Origin: Herbidospora mongoliensis
GTDB lineage: Bacteria; Actinomycetota; Actinomycetes; Streptosporangiales; Streptosporangiaceae
Direction: 5' to 3'
Length of the DNA: 64,000 bases
NCBI RefSeq assembly: GCF_001570545.1
Contig: NZ_BBXD01000021.1
Location: 62,001-126,000 of the forward strand
The notes beneath the pieces were generated by a model. It did not search any database. It saw only the letters and a list, made by a program, of their open reading frames with translations, and was not told the DNA's origin. Each line of letters begins with the position of its first letter. The first letter of the stretch is position 1. Positions 15,796-24,979 of the stretch are shown in pieces. A program made the position numbers and the translations under genes.

Positions 15796-16175
15796 TAACG
15801 CCCCTTGTAGGCCACGAAGTCGATTTCCACCAGGATGTTCATGAGCTGCGATCCTACGGTGGTCCTGACCGGATAGGGCTGGGTGAAGTAGGACTTGTAC
15901 ACCTCGTTGTAGGCGGCGAAGTCCTCCTTCAGGTTCTCCAGGTGCACCGTCGACTTGATCACGTCGTCGAAGGTCAGGCCGTGGGCGGCCAGCACCGCGC
16001 CCAGGTTCTGCATGGTCCGGTGGGTCTGCGCAGCCACGTCGTCGCCGACGACCTCACCGGTGACCGGGTCGAGCGGCCCCATCCCGGAGGTGTAGACGAA
16101 GTCGCCGACCACGAGCCCCTGCGAGTAGGCGCCGACCGGGGCGGCGCCGTCGGTGGTCCGCAGCTCTTTCTTCAC
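15795..16175 (-). CDS. ridA: RidA-family enamine/imine deaminase
   Basis: A 126-residue YjgF/YER057c/UK114 protein. The conserved substrate arginine is R104 in 'YPVRTTVG' and the acidic residue is E117 in 'LVEIDFVA'; 'PVGAYSQG' near the N-terminus is also diagnostic. RidA trimers hydrolyse 2-aminoacrylate and related enamines released by PLP dehydratases. The gene lies nine bases after a D-serine-dehydratase-like gene, which would produce exactly such an enamine. Coupling to the next gene is by a one-base overlap. The pairing strongly suggests a dedicated, not a general, RidA. Confidence 0.92.
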   Translation of the reverse strand: MKKELRTTDGAAPVGAYSQGLVVGDFVYTSGMGPLDPVTGEVVGDDVAAQTHRTMQNLGAVLAAHGLTFDDVIKSTVHLENLKEDFAAYNEVYKSYFTQPYPVRTTVGSQLMNILVEIDFVAYKGR

Positions 16176-16184
16176 TGTCTCTCC

Positions 16185-17279
16185 TCAGAAGTACGTGGTG
16201 AGCAGATCGACCACGATGTGGTCGTCGTCGATGACCGGGATGACCCGCCACTTGTCGAAGGCGGTGCAGGGGTGGGAGATGCCGAACCTCAGCACGTCCC
16301 CGGGCGTGACCGTGTTCGCGGGGTCGCTGAGGTAGGTGTGCTGGTCCTGGATCTTCGTCACTTCCAGGCCGCCGGGCGCGATCGGAAGGTCGAGGTCATG
16401 AGAGATGTCGCGCTTGCCCAGCCCGACGATGGCCATGCCGGGTTCGGGGGTGGAGATGACCTGGGCGTACACCTCAAGGGCGGGCTTCAGCCGGTCGGCG
16501 AAGGGGCTCATCCGGGCGTAGAAGCCCTCGTCGTGCCCGATGTAGGCGCCGGGGCGCACGATGACCTGGGCGTTCATGCCCGCGAGCTCGTCGGTGACCA
16601 GGTCGAAGTAGGAGCTGCCGCCGGCCGAGACGATCGGGGCGTCCAGGTCTTCCGCGAGCCTGCGCAGGTCCTTCAGATACCGGGTGACGCCGGCGCGATC
16701 GGGCTGGGTGCCCTCATAGCCGGACACACCGGCGAACTCGACCCCGTCGGTGGCGTCGATGAGGGCTTTGAGCGCTTTCGCCTCGTCGAGGGTCCGGCAG
16801 CCGGTTCGCCCGCCGGGATGCCCCAGTTCGACCAGGATCCGGAAGCCCTTCCCGGCCAGCAGTTCGACGCCGCGCGGGGAGTCGGCGTAGACAAGCAACT
16901 CGAAGTCCTGCTTCGCCAGCCACTCGATCGCTTTCTCGTCGTAGATCTCGTTGGCCAGCAGCACCCTTTCCACCCCCAGGTGCCGATAGATCATGACCTG
17001 GCCGGCGGTCGCGGCGGTCAGTCCCCAGGCGCCCGCTTCGAGCTGTTTGGCGAAGAGCTGCGGTGACATGGTCGTCTTGCCGTGCGGGGCGTGCGAAAGG
17101 CCGTTTTCCCGTACGTGCCGCGCCAGCACCCCCACGTTGTGGTCGACGGCGCTCTCGCGGGCGACCATGAGCGGCCACGTGAACGGCCCGTCGAACAGGC
17201 TGTGGCGCGCCGCGAGGAACTCCTCCGCCGTGACCGGTTCCGGCTGGACGAATCCCCGTGTACGCCAGTCGATGGTCAT
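16185..17279 (-). CDS. D-serine dehydratase-like / alanine-racemase-fold PLP enzyme
   Basis: A 364-residue fold-type III PLP enzyme of the DSD1/D-threonine-aldolase family. The PLP lysine is K68 in 'PHGKTTMSP'; the C-terminal zinc pair is H336 and C338 in 'SHPCTAF', as in eukaryotic-type D-serine dehydratase. It would deaminate D-serine (or D-threonine) to an oxoacid and ammonia, or cleave D-threonine. ATG at 17279 begins the conserved N-terminus, though no good ribosome site is visible; GTG at 17294 is an alternative. It sits between D-aminoacylase and ridA. Predicted substrate is the free D-amino acid released by the preceding gene product. Confidence 0.88.
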   Translation of the reverse strand: MTIDWRTRGFVQPEPVTAEEFLAARHSLFDGPFTWPLMVARESAVDHNVGVLARHVRENGLSHAPHGKTTMSPQLFAKQLEAGAWGLTAATAGQVMIYRHLGVERVLLANEIYDEKAIEWLAKQDFELLVYADSPRGVELLAGKGFRILVELGHPGGRTGCRTLDEAKALKALIDATDGVEFAGVSGYEGTQPDRAGVTRYLKDLRRLAEDLDAPIVSAGGSSYFDLVTDELAGMNAQVIVRPGAYIGHDEGFYARMSPFADRLKPALEVYAQVISTPEPGMAIVGLGKRDISHDLDLPIAPGGLEVTKIQDQHTYLSDPANTVTPGDVLRFGISHPCTAFDKWRVIPVIDDDHIVVDLLTTYF

Positions 17280-17313
17280 GCCGGAAATGAGCACTCGTGG
17301 ATCGTATAGGAGA

Positions 17314-18798
17314 CTACGCCGGTCGCAGGGCCCGGCCGGGGCGAGCTGTAGTGAGTTGTCCGTCTTCGAGGACCTGGCTGCCGTTGATCCAGACGTCGTC
17401 GATGCCCTGCGCGAGTGCGCGGGGGTCGGCGTAGGTGGCCGTGTCGGTGACCTTCGCCGGGTCGACGAGGATGAGGTCGGCGGCCTGTCCGGGGCGTACC
17501 AGACCTCGATCGAACAGCCGGAACCGCCGGGCCGGATGCGCGGCGAGATGCGACGCGGCCTCTGACCAGGAGAGATCCTGATTCTCACGGACGTGATGGC
17601 CGAGGAACCGGGCGAACGCGCCGTAGGCGCGCGGGTGCGGGTGGCCGCCGACGTGCAGGCCGTCGGAACCGCCGGTGTGGGCGGGGTGGCGCAGGATCCG
17701 GCGGACGGACTCCTCACCCGCCGGGCCCTCGTCGGGGCGGGCGCTGACGCAGCCGGCTTCGAGGCCGGTCTCGATGAGGAGGCGGCGCGCGAACGCGGCC
17801 GGGGTTTCCCCGTTCTGAGCGGCGGCGTCCGGAATCGTCAGGCCCTCGGACCATTCGAGGCCGGGGGCGTGGGCGATGGTGAGACGCTCCCAGGCGTAGT
17901 CGAGATCGAGGTTCTCGATCATCGGCAGGGCCGTCGCCGGGTCGGCGGCCGGGACGTGCTGGGGCAGCACGATCATCGCCAGGATCGTGCTGCCGCGCAG
18001 GTAGGGGTAGGTGTCGAAGGTCGTGTCGCCCTCGAGCAGCGGGAGCAGCACGTCGGCCGGGCCGTGGAAGTGGGAGACGTGCAGCGGGACTCCCGCCTTC
18101 TGCGTGATGGCCAGCGCCTCCTTCATCCCGGTGGGGGCCGACTGGCCGTAGCCGCGCATGTGGGTGACGTACGGGAGACCCTGAAGAGGCGCGCACAGGG
18201 CGGCGAGTTCGGCGACGTCGGCGTAGCGGCCGGGGACGTATTCGAGCCCGGTGGACAGGCCCGCCGCGCCCTCTTCGAGGCCCTTCTCCACGATCGAGCG
18301 CATTCTGTGCACGTCGTCGGCGTCTGACGCCTTCGGTGCGGGTCCGAGCACGTCGTAGCGGATGGTTCCGTGTGGGAGCAGGAAGATGCTGTTCAGAGCG
18401 GCTCTGTCGTGGCTCGCCCTGATTTCCGCCACGGAGAGCGGCCCTGGCGCCGGAAAGGCGCCGTTGATGGCGGCGAAGTACCTCGTGGCGTAGTCGAAGG
18501 CGGCTCGCGTGGTGGTCGGGGCGAACGAGAGACCGTCTTGGCCGAGCACGACCGTGGTGACGCCCTGGCGCAGGTTGGCGAGCTGGAACCCCCCGTCGTG
18601 GACGAGGGCGTCACCGTGGGAATGGCAGTCGATCATCCCGGGGAGGATGTAGCGGCCGGTGGCGTCGACGGCGTTCTCGTGGGGCAGCCGGCCGATCGCC
18701 GTGATCGTGTTTCCCGAGATCCCGACGTCGGCGCGGAACGGCGGGGCGCCGGTTCCGTCGACGACCCGGCCGTTCGCGATCACCACGTCGAAAGTCAC
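17314..18798 (-). CDS. N-acyl-D-amino-acid deacylase (D-aminoacylase family)
   Basis: A 494-residue amidohydrolase-superfamily enzyme. The metal motif is 'MIDCHSHGD' (H59, H61), followed by 'THMRGYG', 'LHVSHFHG' and 'GGSDGLHVGG' with the catalytic Asp. It removes the acyl group from N-acyl-D-amino acids. One oddity is that the position normally held by the zinc-bridging Cys ('GNCG' in D-aminoacylase) reads 'GQDG' (D88), so the metal site differs. The GTG start at 18798 lies four bases after the histidine-kinase stop, so it may be cotranscribed with that kinase. It is followed by the PLP enzyme and ridA, forming a catabolic series. Confidence 0.88.
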   Translation of the reverse strand: MTFDVVIANGRVVDGTGAPPFRADVGISGNTITAIGRLPHENAVDATGRYILPGMIDCHSHGDALVHDGGFQLANLRQGVTTVVLGQDGLSFAPTTTRAAFDYATRYFAAINGAFPAPGPLSVAEIRASHDRAALNSIFLLPHGTIRYDVLGPAPKASDADDVHRMRSIVEKGLEEGAAGLSTGLEYVPGRYADVAELAALCAPLQGLPYVTHMRGYGQSAPTGMKEALAITQKAGVPLHVSHFHGPADVLLPLLEGDTTFDTYPYLRGSTILAMIVLPQHVPAADPATALPMIENLDLDYAWERLTIAHAPGLEWSEGLTIPDAAAQNGETPAAFARRLLIETGLEAGCVSARPDEGPAGEESVRRILRHPAHTGGSDGLHVGGHPHPRAYGAFARFLGHHVRENQDLSWSEAASHLAAHPARRFRLFDRGLVRPGQAADLILVDPAKVTDTATYADPRALAQGIDDVWINGSQVLEDGQLTTARPGRALRPA

Positions 18799-18802
18799 GT
18801 GA

Positions 18803-21800
18803 TCAGTATGCGGACCGGTACTTGTCCTCGCACGTCACGGCCCGGTTCACCGGGTGTGCGGCCAGGATGCGCGCCGCCTTCTGGCGGGACAGGTTCCAGC
18901 CGTTCCACGGTTCGGGGAAGTGCAGGTCCTGGGTCTCGATCACGTCCATGAGGACACAGCTCCTGATCGGTTCCGGCAGCCTGTCCAGGCCCGGGATGGC
19001 GTCCGCGCTCAACCGGGCCAGATAGTGCTCGTCGAGGCGGTCGACCCCCCGTACGGAGACCTGGGTCTCCGCCACCTGGGCGTCGGGGTTCCAGACGGCG
19101 AAGACCAGCAGCGACACCGCCGTGAGCAGGACCAGCGCCTTCGGCAGCCAGCTCGTCCTCTTCACCAGCCCCCCTATCAGGACCAGCACGAACACGGCGG
19201 CGATCCACCAGATCGTCGCGCCGACCGAGGCGCGGAGCCGGGTGAAGCCGTAGGCGGCGGTGTAGAGGCCGAGCCGGTGCAGCGCCGAGGCCAGGATGAC
19301 CAGCGTCAGCGCGCAGAGCAGGCCGAGCAGGGTGGCCATGATCCAGCGGTCGCCCTTGATCATCATGCTGCAGAAGGCGACGATGAACAGGACGAACACA
19401 CTGACGGTGATCAGCTCGAAGAACCCCGATCTGGCGTATTCGGCGAACGTCAGCCCGGCCGTCTCCAGCACCCTCCTGCTGCCGCCGAACAACACGGAGA
19501 CCTGGACTCCGACGAACGCCGCGAACAGCAGGTTCACCCCGACCAACGGGATGACCCAGAGCGTCTTCGCCAGGTTCAGCGGGGCGTAGTCGACGCGGGG
19601 TTCGGCCACCGGCCGCAGCGCGACCAGGACCGCGGCGACGGCGAGCACCGCGAACACGACGAACAGGAAGATCCTCACCGGCACCGTCTCGGCCCAGGCC
19701 GGCGCCGAGAGAAGATCGCGGGCGAACGAGGAGAAGACGGCGTCGGCCGAGATGAACAGGACCCCGAACAGGGCGATCAGGATCGCGGTGATCCCCAGCG
19801 AGATCAGCACCGGGATGTAGTTACGGCGCTTGAGCACCGTGCGGACCGGCCCGATCACGAACCACGGCACCGGGAACACCGCCAGCCCGACCGAGAGCAG
19901 ACCCCTGGCCACCCCCGCCCAGCCGCGCCCGCCCGACAGCGCCAGCGAGGCGACGACGAAGGCGGCCAGCAGGCTGAGCCCGACCAGCCAGTCGGCGTCC
20001 CGGAAGAACGCGACGAAGACGAGCCCGTAGGCGGCGAGACCGTAGGCGATGCTCCAGGCGTTGATCCGGTGCCTGATCGCCGGAACCACGGCGAGGGAGA
20101 GCGCGACGGCGGTCAGCACGACGCCGATCCCGGTCGGGGCGTAGGGGAAGCAGACCGCCGCGACCAACCCCGTCGCCGTCGCCGCGGGGAGGACCCAGCG
20201 GGGCGTGTCCGGCAGGTTCGGGCGGGGGAAGAGCGGGGGTGGCGTGTACGTGTCGAACCGGCCGCCCGGCTGGTCCGGCGTCGCCTTCACCCTGCCGCCC
20301 AGCGAGGCGCCGACCGCGATGCCGATGCACATGAACAGCAGGAGCGCGCCCGCCGCCTGGACCTCCGTGGCGGATCCTCCCACGAAGAAACCGGCCGCGA
20401 TCGTGCCACCGAGCACTCCGACGATCGCTCCGACGACCCCGCCGAGGATCGCGCCCCCGAGCGACCGGTGAGGGGGCGGCTCGTCGAGCAGGTAGGTGCG
20501 CTGGGATGAGCGTGGCGGCCCGCCGGAGGCGGTCGCGTTCCCACCGACGTGGACGGGAACCGTCGGCGCCCCCGTGACGGACGGCCGCCCAGCCGGGTCG
20601 GAGGAGGCCATGACGGGATGCGGCGAGGTGACAGCGGTGCGGACCGACCCGGCGGGCGCGAACTCGGCCGGGAGCGGAATGGCGGGAGCGGTCGGCTCGC
20701 CTGGGTTTCCGGGTGCACTCCCAGCGACCGCCGACGAGTCGGGGGCCGCGCCTGACGGCTGGGCGACCGGCCGCGTGTCCGGTCCTGGCATCCCCACCGA
20801 AGCCGCCACACGCGAATCCGAGGGCACAGCCTGGCCACTCCGCGGCGAGAGCGATCCGGGCCCTGGCGCCGAGGACGAACCCTCTGTCCGCGACGGCTCC
20901 GTCGGGGAAACCGGCGTAGCCCCGGTCGAATCCTCCACAGAAGAACCCGGCCCTCCGGCCGATGCCATCGGCGACACCGGCACGGCTTCAGCACCAGGCA
21001 CCGAGGGCGAACCCACCCCCTCGGCGGCTTCGGGCGTCTGGGCCGTCTGGCTGTATGAGCCGGCAGGCGACGTCGCCTCGGCCGGAACACCGGCCGGGCC
21101 GCTCGGCTGTGTCTCAGAACCCTTCATAGGACCGGCCTCCGTATCGGTTCCCGATCGGCTGACAGCCGGGGTCTCCCGGCTCGCCGACTCCTTCCGCAGA
21201 CGGGCGCGGACCGCCCCCGCAGGGGTCCGGCCCGCTGCGTGGGTTCGCGCCGCCGATGCGGGCGAGAGCTCCCGGACCGCCTTGGGCAGGGTGAGGAGCA
21301 TGTGGCACCCCGTACCGCCGACGACCGCGACGGTCCCCCCGTGGAGTTCGGCGATCTCCTTGGCGATGGCCAGGCCGAGGCCCGCTCCCCCGGCGTCGGC
21401 CGCGCGGCCCGCGTCCAGGCGGGAGAAGCGTTCGAAGACGCGCTGGCGGTCGTCGGCCGGGATGCCGGGCCCCTCGTCGGCGACCTCTATTTCGAGGGTG
21501 CCGTCCGCCGAGGCGCGGGAGGTCAGGGTGACGGTCCCGCCGGGCGGGCTGTGCCGGACGGCGTTGTCCAGCAGGTTGGCCAGCACCTGCGCGAGCAGGA
21601 CGGGGTCGGCCGTGGTCAGATGGCGGCCGGGTTCGATCGTGCTGGCGACCGTCACGTCGTGGCGGGCCATCGACGCCTCACGGACGGCCTGACCCCCGAG
21701 GTCACCCAGGTCGAACTCCTCGATCTCGATCGGCCGGGCCCCCGAGTCCAGCCGAGAGAGGTCCAGGAGTTGCGCCACGAGACGGCCGAGCCGCTGGGTC

Positions 21801-22267
21801 TGGGCGAGGGCGGTGCCGAGGATCTCGGGTTCGGGCGGGGAAACGCCGTCGACCACGTTCTCCAGGACCGCCTGCACTCCCGTGATGGGAGTCCGCAGTT
21901 CGTGGCTGACGTTGGCTATCAGATCCCGGCGTTGGCGGTCGACCTCCCCGAGGTCGGCGGCCATCGCGTTGAAGGCCCTGGCCAGCTCGCCGACCTCGTC
22001 GCGGCTGGTGGCGGTGACCCGGAGGCCGTACGACCCCTTGGCGATGGTCTGCGCCGCGGCGGCCATCTCCCGCAGGGGCTTGGTCATCCCCCGGCCCAGC
22101 ACCTGCACCATGATGAGCGCCAGGAACACGGCGAACGCGATCCGCAGATCACGGGGGACGCCCCCGGCGATCCCCACCTCGTTCACGATGAACGCGGTCA
22201 CCACGGCCCCGACGATGACGATCCCGAGCTTGACCTTGATCCGGCCGAGGAAGTCGAGCGGCCTCAT
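18803..22267 (-). CDS. Histidine kinase fused to DUF4173-like membrane module, 1154 aa
   Basis: The N-terminal 340 residues form a complete sensor kinase: two membrane segments (about 14-32 and 41-58), HAMP, H122 in 'SHELRTP', N box 'NLLDNAVRHS', G1 'DEGPGIP' and G2 'GAGLGLAI'. A Pro/Ser/Gly/Ala-rich, low-complexity linker of roughly 250 residues follows. The C-terminal half has about twelve membrane segments and ends with DUF4173-like features ('EYARSGFFELITVSVF', 'YTAAYGFTRLRA'). Such a fusion is far longer than a normal kinase. An internal ATG at 21127 with a GGAGG site could also yield a separate membrane protein. The ATG overlaps the response-regulator stop. Confidence 0.85.
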   Translation of the reverse strand: MRPLDFLGRIKVKLGIVIVGAVVTAFIVNEVGIAGGVPRDLRIAFAVFLALIMVQVLGRGMTKPLREMAAAAQTIAKGSYGLRVTATSRDEVGELARAFNAMAADLGEVDRQRRDLIANVSHELRTPITGVQAVLENVVDGVSPPEPEILGTALAQTQRLGRLVAQLLDLSRLDSGARPIEIEEFDLGDLGGQAVREASMARHDVTVASTIEPGRHLTTADPVLLAQVLANLLDNAVRHSPPGGTVTLTSRASADGTLEIEVADEGPGIPADDRQRVFERFSRLDAGRAADAGGAGLGLAIAKEIAELHGGTVAVVGGTGCHMLLTLPKAVRELSPASAARTHAAGRTPAGAVRARLRKESASRETPAVSRSGTDTEAGPMKGSETQPSGPAGVPAEATSPAGSYSQTAQTPEAAEGVGSPSVPGAEAVPVSPMASAGGPGSSVEDSTGATPVSPTEPSRTEGSSSAPGPGSLSPRSGQAVPSDSRVAASVGMPGPDTRPVAQPSGAAPDSSAVAGSAPGNPGEPTAPAIPLPAEFAPAGSVRTAVTSPHPVMASSDPAGRPSVTGAPTVPVHVGGNATASGGPPRSSQRTYLLDEPPPHRSLGGAILGGVVGAIVGVLGGTIAAGFFVGGSATEVQAAGALLLFMCIGIAVGASLGGRVKATPDQPGGRFDTYTPPPLFPRPNLPDTPRWVLPAATATGLVAAVCFPYAPTGIGVVLTAVALSLAVVPAIRHRINAWSIAYGLAAYGLVFVAFFRDADWLVGLSLLAAFVVASLALSGGRGWAGVARGLLSVGLAVFPVPWFVIGPVRTVLKRRNYIPVLISLGITAILIALFGVLFISADAVFSSFARDLLSAPAWAETVPVRIFLFVVFAVLAVAAVLVALRPVAEPRVDYAPLNLAKTLWVIPLVGVNLLFAAFVGVQVSVLFGGSRRVLETAGLTFAEYARSGFFELITVSVFVLFIVAFCSMMIKGDRWIMATLLGLLCALTLVILASALHRLGLYTAAYGFTRLRASVGATIWWIAAVFVLVLIGGLVKRTSWLPKALVLLTAVSLLVFAVWNPDAQVAETQVSVRGVDRLDEHYLARLSADAIPGLDRLPEPIRSCVLMDVIETQDLHFPEPWNGWNLSRQKAARILAAHPVNRAVTCEDKYRSAY

Positions 22268-22953
22268 GGGCGCACCAGGGCGTACCCGACCCCGTGCACG
22301 GTCCGCACCACTTCCGACCCGAGCTTGCGCCGCAGCGCCCGCACGTGACTGTCGACGGTCCGGGTCGCCGCCGCCTCGGAGAACCCCCAGATGTCGGCGA
22401 GCAGCCGCTCCCGCTCATAGACCTGTCCGGGCCGCTCGGCCAGCCGCCTGAGCAGGTCGAACTCGGTGCGGGTCAGCTGGGCCTCGTCACCCCGCACGAA
22501 CACCCGCCGCTCGGCCAGGTTGATCTCGATCTCGCCGACCCGCAGCACCGTCTCCTCGGACGCGAGCTGCACCGCCCGGTCGACCCGCCGCAGCAGCGCG
22601 TGGATGCGCGCGACCAGTTCCCGCATGCTGAAAGGCTTGGTGATGTAATCGTCGGCCCCCACCCCGAGCCCGACCAGCACATCGGTCTCCTCACCGAGCG
22701 CGGTCAGCATGAGAACCGGCACCGGCCGGGCCGCCTGGATCCGCCGGCACACCTCCAGCCCGTCCAACCCCGGCAGAAGCCGGTCGAGCACCACCAGATC
22801 AGGTTCGAATCGCGCGTACGCCACCAACGCCCCTTCGCCGTCACTGGCGACGCGAACGTCGAACCCTTCCGCCGTCAACCGGGTCGCAACCGCTCTCGCG
22901 ATGGTGTCGTCATCCTCGACGACAAGCACCCGGCGCTGCTGGGGATAAGCCAT
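22264..22953 (-). CDS. OmpR-family response regulator
   Basis: A 229-residue regulator with a receiver domain ('VLVVEDDD', phosphoacceptor D57 in 'VVLDRLLPG', K in 'YITKPFS') and a C-terminal winged helix ('LTRTEFDLLRRLAERPGQV', 'TVDSHVRALRRKLG'). ATG at 22953 is chosen because the receiver starts there; an upstream in-frame ATG would add 11 unlikely residues. Its stop overlaps the kinase start (ATGA), so the two are a cognate pair. Target genes are unknown. The divergent neighbour is the arylamine acetyltransferase. Confidence 0.93.
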   Translation of the reverse strand: MAYPQQRRVLVVEDDDTIARAVATRLTAEGFDVRVASDGEGALVAYARFEPDLVVLDRLLPGLDGLEVCRRIQAARPVPVLMLTALGEETDVLVGLGVGADDYITKPFSMRELVARIHALLRRVDRAVQLASEETVLRVGEIEINLAERRVFVRGDEAQLTRTEFDLLRRLAERPGQVYERERLLADIWGFSEAAATRTVDSHVRALRRKLGSEVVRTVHGVGYALVRP

Positions 22954-23038
22954 GAAGGCAGCGTAGAGGCCGGACGTGCAGACCAATCGTGGCTTTTTGT
23001 GGAGCTTTCGTGCAGGCGGTTCTGTCGGTGGCGGGGTC

Positions 23039-23044
23039 TAGCGT
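23039..23044 (+). promoter_or_regulatory. Putative leaderless -10 (TAGCGT) of acetyltransferase gene
   Basis: TAGCGT ends six bases before the GTG start at 23051, and no ribosome site is visible. That spacing places transcription start on the start codon. Confidence 0.5.
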
Positions 23045-23050
23045 GGGGTC

Positions 23051-23896
23051 GTGATCGACGTTGACGCGTACCTCCGGCGACTCCGCCTCACCCCCTCAGC
23101 CCCTGGCGTGGCGGGGCTCTTCGCGCTCCAGCGGGCCCATGTCGAGCGGGTGCCCTACGAGACGATCCCCATCTGGCTGGGCCGGTCCACGACCGTCGAC
23201 CCGGCCGAATCGGCCCGGCGGATCGTCGCCGGGCGGGGTGGCTACTGCTTCCACCTGAACGGGGCGCTCTCCGCACTGCTGGCGTCACTGGGCTATTCGG
23301 TCACCCGGCACTACGGCGGTGTCCAGGGATCGGCGGCGGACGCCGCCGGGGCACGGGGCAACCACCTGGTGCTGACCGTCGACGGCCTGCCGACCGACGA
23401 CAACCCGTCGGGCGAATGGCTGGTCGACGCCGGGCTCGGCGACGCGATCCACTCGCCGCTTCCCCTCGTCGAAGGGGTCTATGACCAGGGGCCTTTCACC
23501 TACCGGCTGCGGCCGTCCGAGGCCGAGCCGGGCGGGTGGCGGCTCGATCACGACCCGCGCGGGAGCTTCGTCGGGATGGACTTCCGCAAGGCCCCGACCG
23601 AGATGACGGCGTTCGAGTCGGAGCACGAACGGCTGTCGACCTCGCCGGAGTCGGGGTTCGTGCGCGTGTTCTCGATCCAGCGCCGCGACTCGACGGGCGT
23701 CGACGCGATGCGGGGGCTGGTGCTGACGAGGATCGGCAACGCCTCGACGTCGACCACCCTCGACCGGGAAGACGACTATTTCGCCGCCCTGGCCGACGTC
23801 TTCGACCTGCACCTGACGACCGAGGAACAGTCGATCCTGTGGCCCAAGCTGGTGGACGGCCACGAGAAGTGGCTCGCCACCAGGGACAATAGTTAG
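23051..23896 (+). CDS. Arylamine N-acetyltransferase
   Basis: A 281-residue NAT-family enzyme. The cysteine-protease-like triad is C66 ('GGYCFHLN'), H105 ('GNHLVLTV') and D126 ('LVDAGLG'). It transfers acetyl from acetyl-CoA to arylamines or hydrazines. The N-terminal 'FALQRAHVERVPYET' is typical. The start is GTG at 23051; a TAGCGT hexamer six bases upstream and the lack of a ribosome site suggest a leaderless message. It stands alone, divergent from the two-component genes. The natural substrate is unknown; xenobiotic arylamine detoxification or a step in secondary metabolism are both possible. Confidence 0.92.
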   Translation: MIDVDAYLRRLRLTPSAPGVAGLFALQRAHVERVPYETIPIWLGRSTTVDPAESARRIVAGRGGYCFHLNGALSALLASLGYSVTRHYGGVQGSAADAAGARGNHLVLTVDGLPTDDNPSGEWLVDAGLGDAIHSPLPLVEGVYDQGPFTYRLRPSEAEPGGWRLDHDPRGSFVGMDFRKAPTEMTAFESEHERLSTSPESGFVRVFSIQRRDSTGVDAMRGLVLTRIGNASTSTTLDREDDYFAALADVFDLHLTTEEQSILWPKLVDGHEKWLATRDNS

Positions 23897-23936
23897 GAGC
23901 ACAGTTCTAATAACTGCAGCCCTATAAGAGGCGCCC

Positions 23937-24979
23937 TTGATCGACAAGCCTTCCGACATGTTCGACCGTGATGGGGAGTGGGCCCAGCTCTCCCGGTTCG
24001 TCACCAGCACCTTCGAGCGGGCGACTCTGGGCGTGGTGTCCGGCCGACGCCGTCAGGGCAAGACGTTCCTTCTGCAGGCCATGTGTGAGGCGACCGGCGG
24101 CTTCTACTTCGGCGCCTCCGAAGTGGTGCCCAAGCCTGAGGCACTCCGCCAGCTCGGCGATGCCCTCCGCGAATTCACCGGCTCCCCGGCCGCTTACCGC
24201 TTCCAAGACTGGGGCCAGGCGATCGACACCCTTCTCGCGCTCGCGACCGATCGGCCGATTCCCGTGGTTCTCGACGAGTTCCCCTACCTCGCTCGCGAGT
24301 CGAAGGAACTGCCGTCGGTCATCCAAAACGCCTTGGCCCCGCGACGGACCCAGCGTCTGGCCTCACGGGCGCGGCTGTTGCTGTGCGGGTCGTCGATTTC
24401 CTTCATGAGTGAGCTGCTCGCAGGACAGGCGCCCCTTCGCGGCCGAGCCGGGCTCGAACTCATCGTTGCGACGTTCGACTTCCGGGTCGCGGCCGAATAC
24501 TGGGGATTGCGAGACCGCCGACTGGCCGCGCTCGTCTACTTCGTCCTCGGCGGCACGCCCGCCTATCGCGCCGAACAGCTCGACGGCGAGACACCACAAC
24601 GCGTGGAAGAATTCGACGACTGGGTGATCGGGCATGTCCTCAATCCGGCGAACCCCCTCTTCCGCGAGGTCCGCATGCTGCTCGCCGAAAGGTCCTTTCA
24701 GACGTCGTTTACGACTCCTCGACCCGCCAGAGCCACGAGGTCGACCTGGCGGCCTTCGGCCCCGATGGCGAACTCCTCGCGCTGGGCGAGGTGAAGTGGG
24801 GCGAGACGATCGGCATGGGCCATCTGGCCCGTCTGGAGAAGATCGCGACCCTCCGCCCGGCGAGGAGGTTGCTGCTGTTCAGCGGCACCGGGTTCATGCC
24901 GCAACTGGAAGAGGCCGCGCGCCGAAGTGCCGGCCGAATCCAGTTGATCGGCCTCGACCGGCTCTACGAAAGCGACTGA
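23937..24979 (+). pseudogene. Decayed DUF234-type AAA ATPase gene
   Basis: The first 250 codons (from a TTG at 23937) match the ATPase half of archaeal-type ATP-binding proteins: Walker A in 'GRRRQGKTFLL', Walker B 'VVLDEFPYL' and sensor-like 'LLLCGSS'. Near 24690-24705 the frame breaks. The family's usual C-terminus then continues in another frame as 'VVYDSSTRQSHEVDL' and 'LALGEVKWGE', ending at 24979. The helical middle part (about 130-150 residues in intact relatives) is absent. So both a deletion and a frameshift are seen. The tail overlaps the convergent amidohydrolase gene by 16 bp. Confidence 0.75.

Noticed and set aside
18803-22267. Possibility that the kinase-membrane fusion is two genes joined by a sequencing error
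   Set aside because: The frame is continuous with coherent coding bias and a plausible linker, so I keep it as one gene while noting the internal start.
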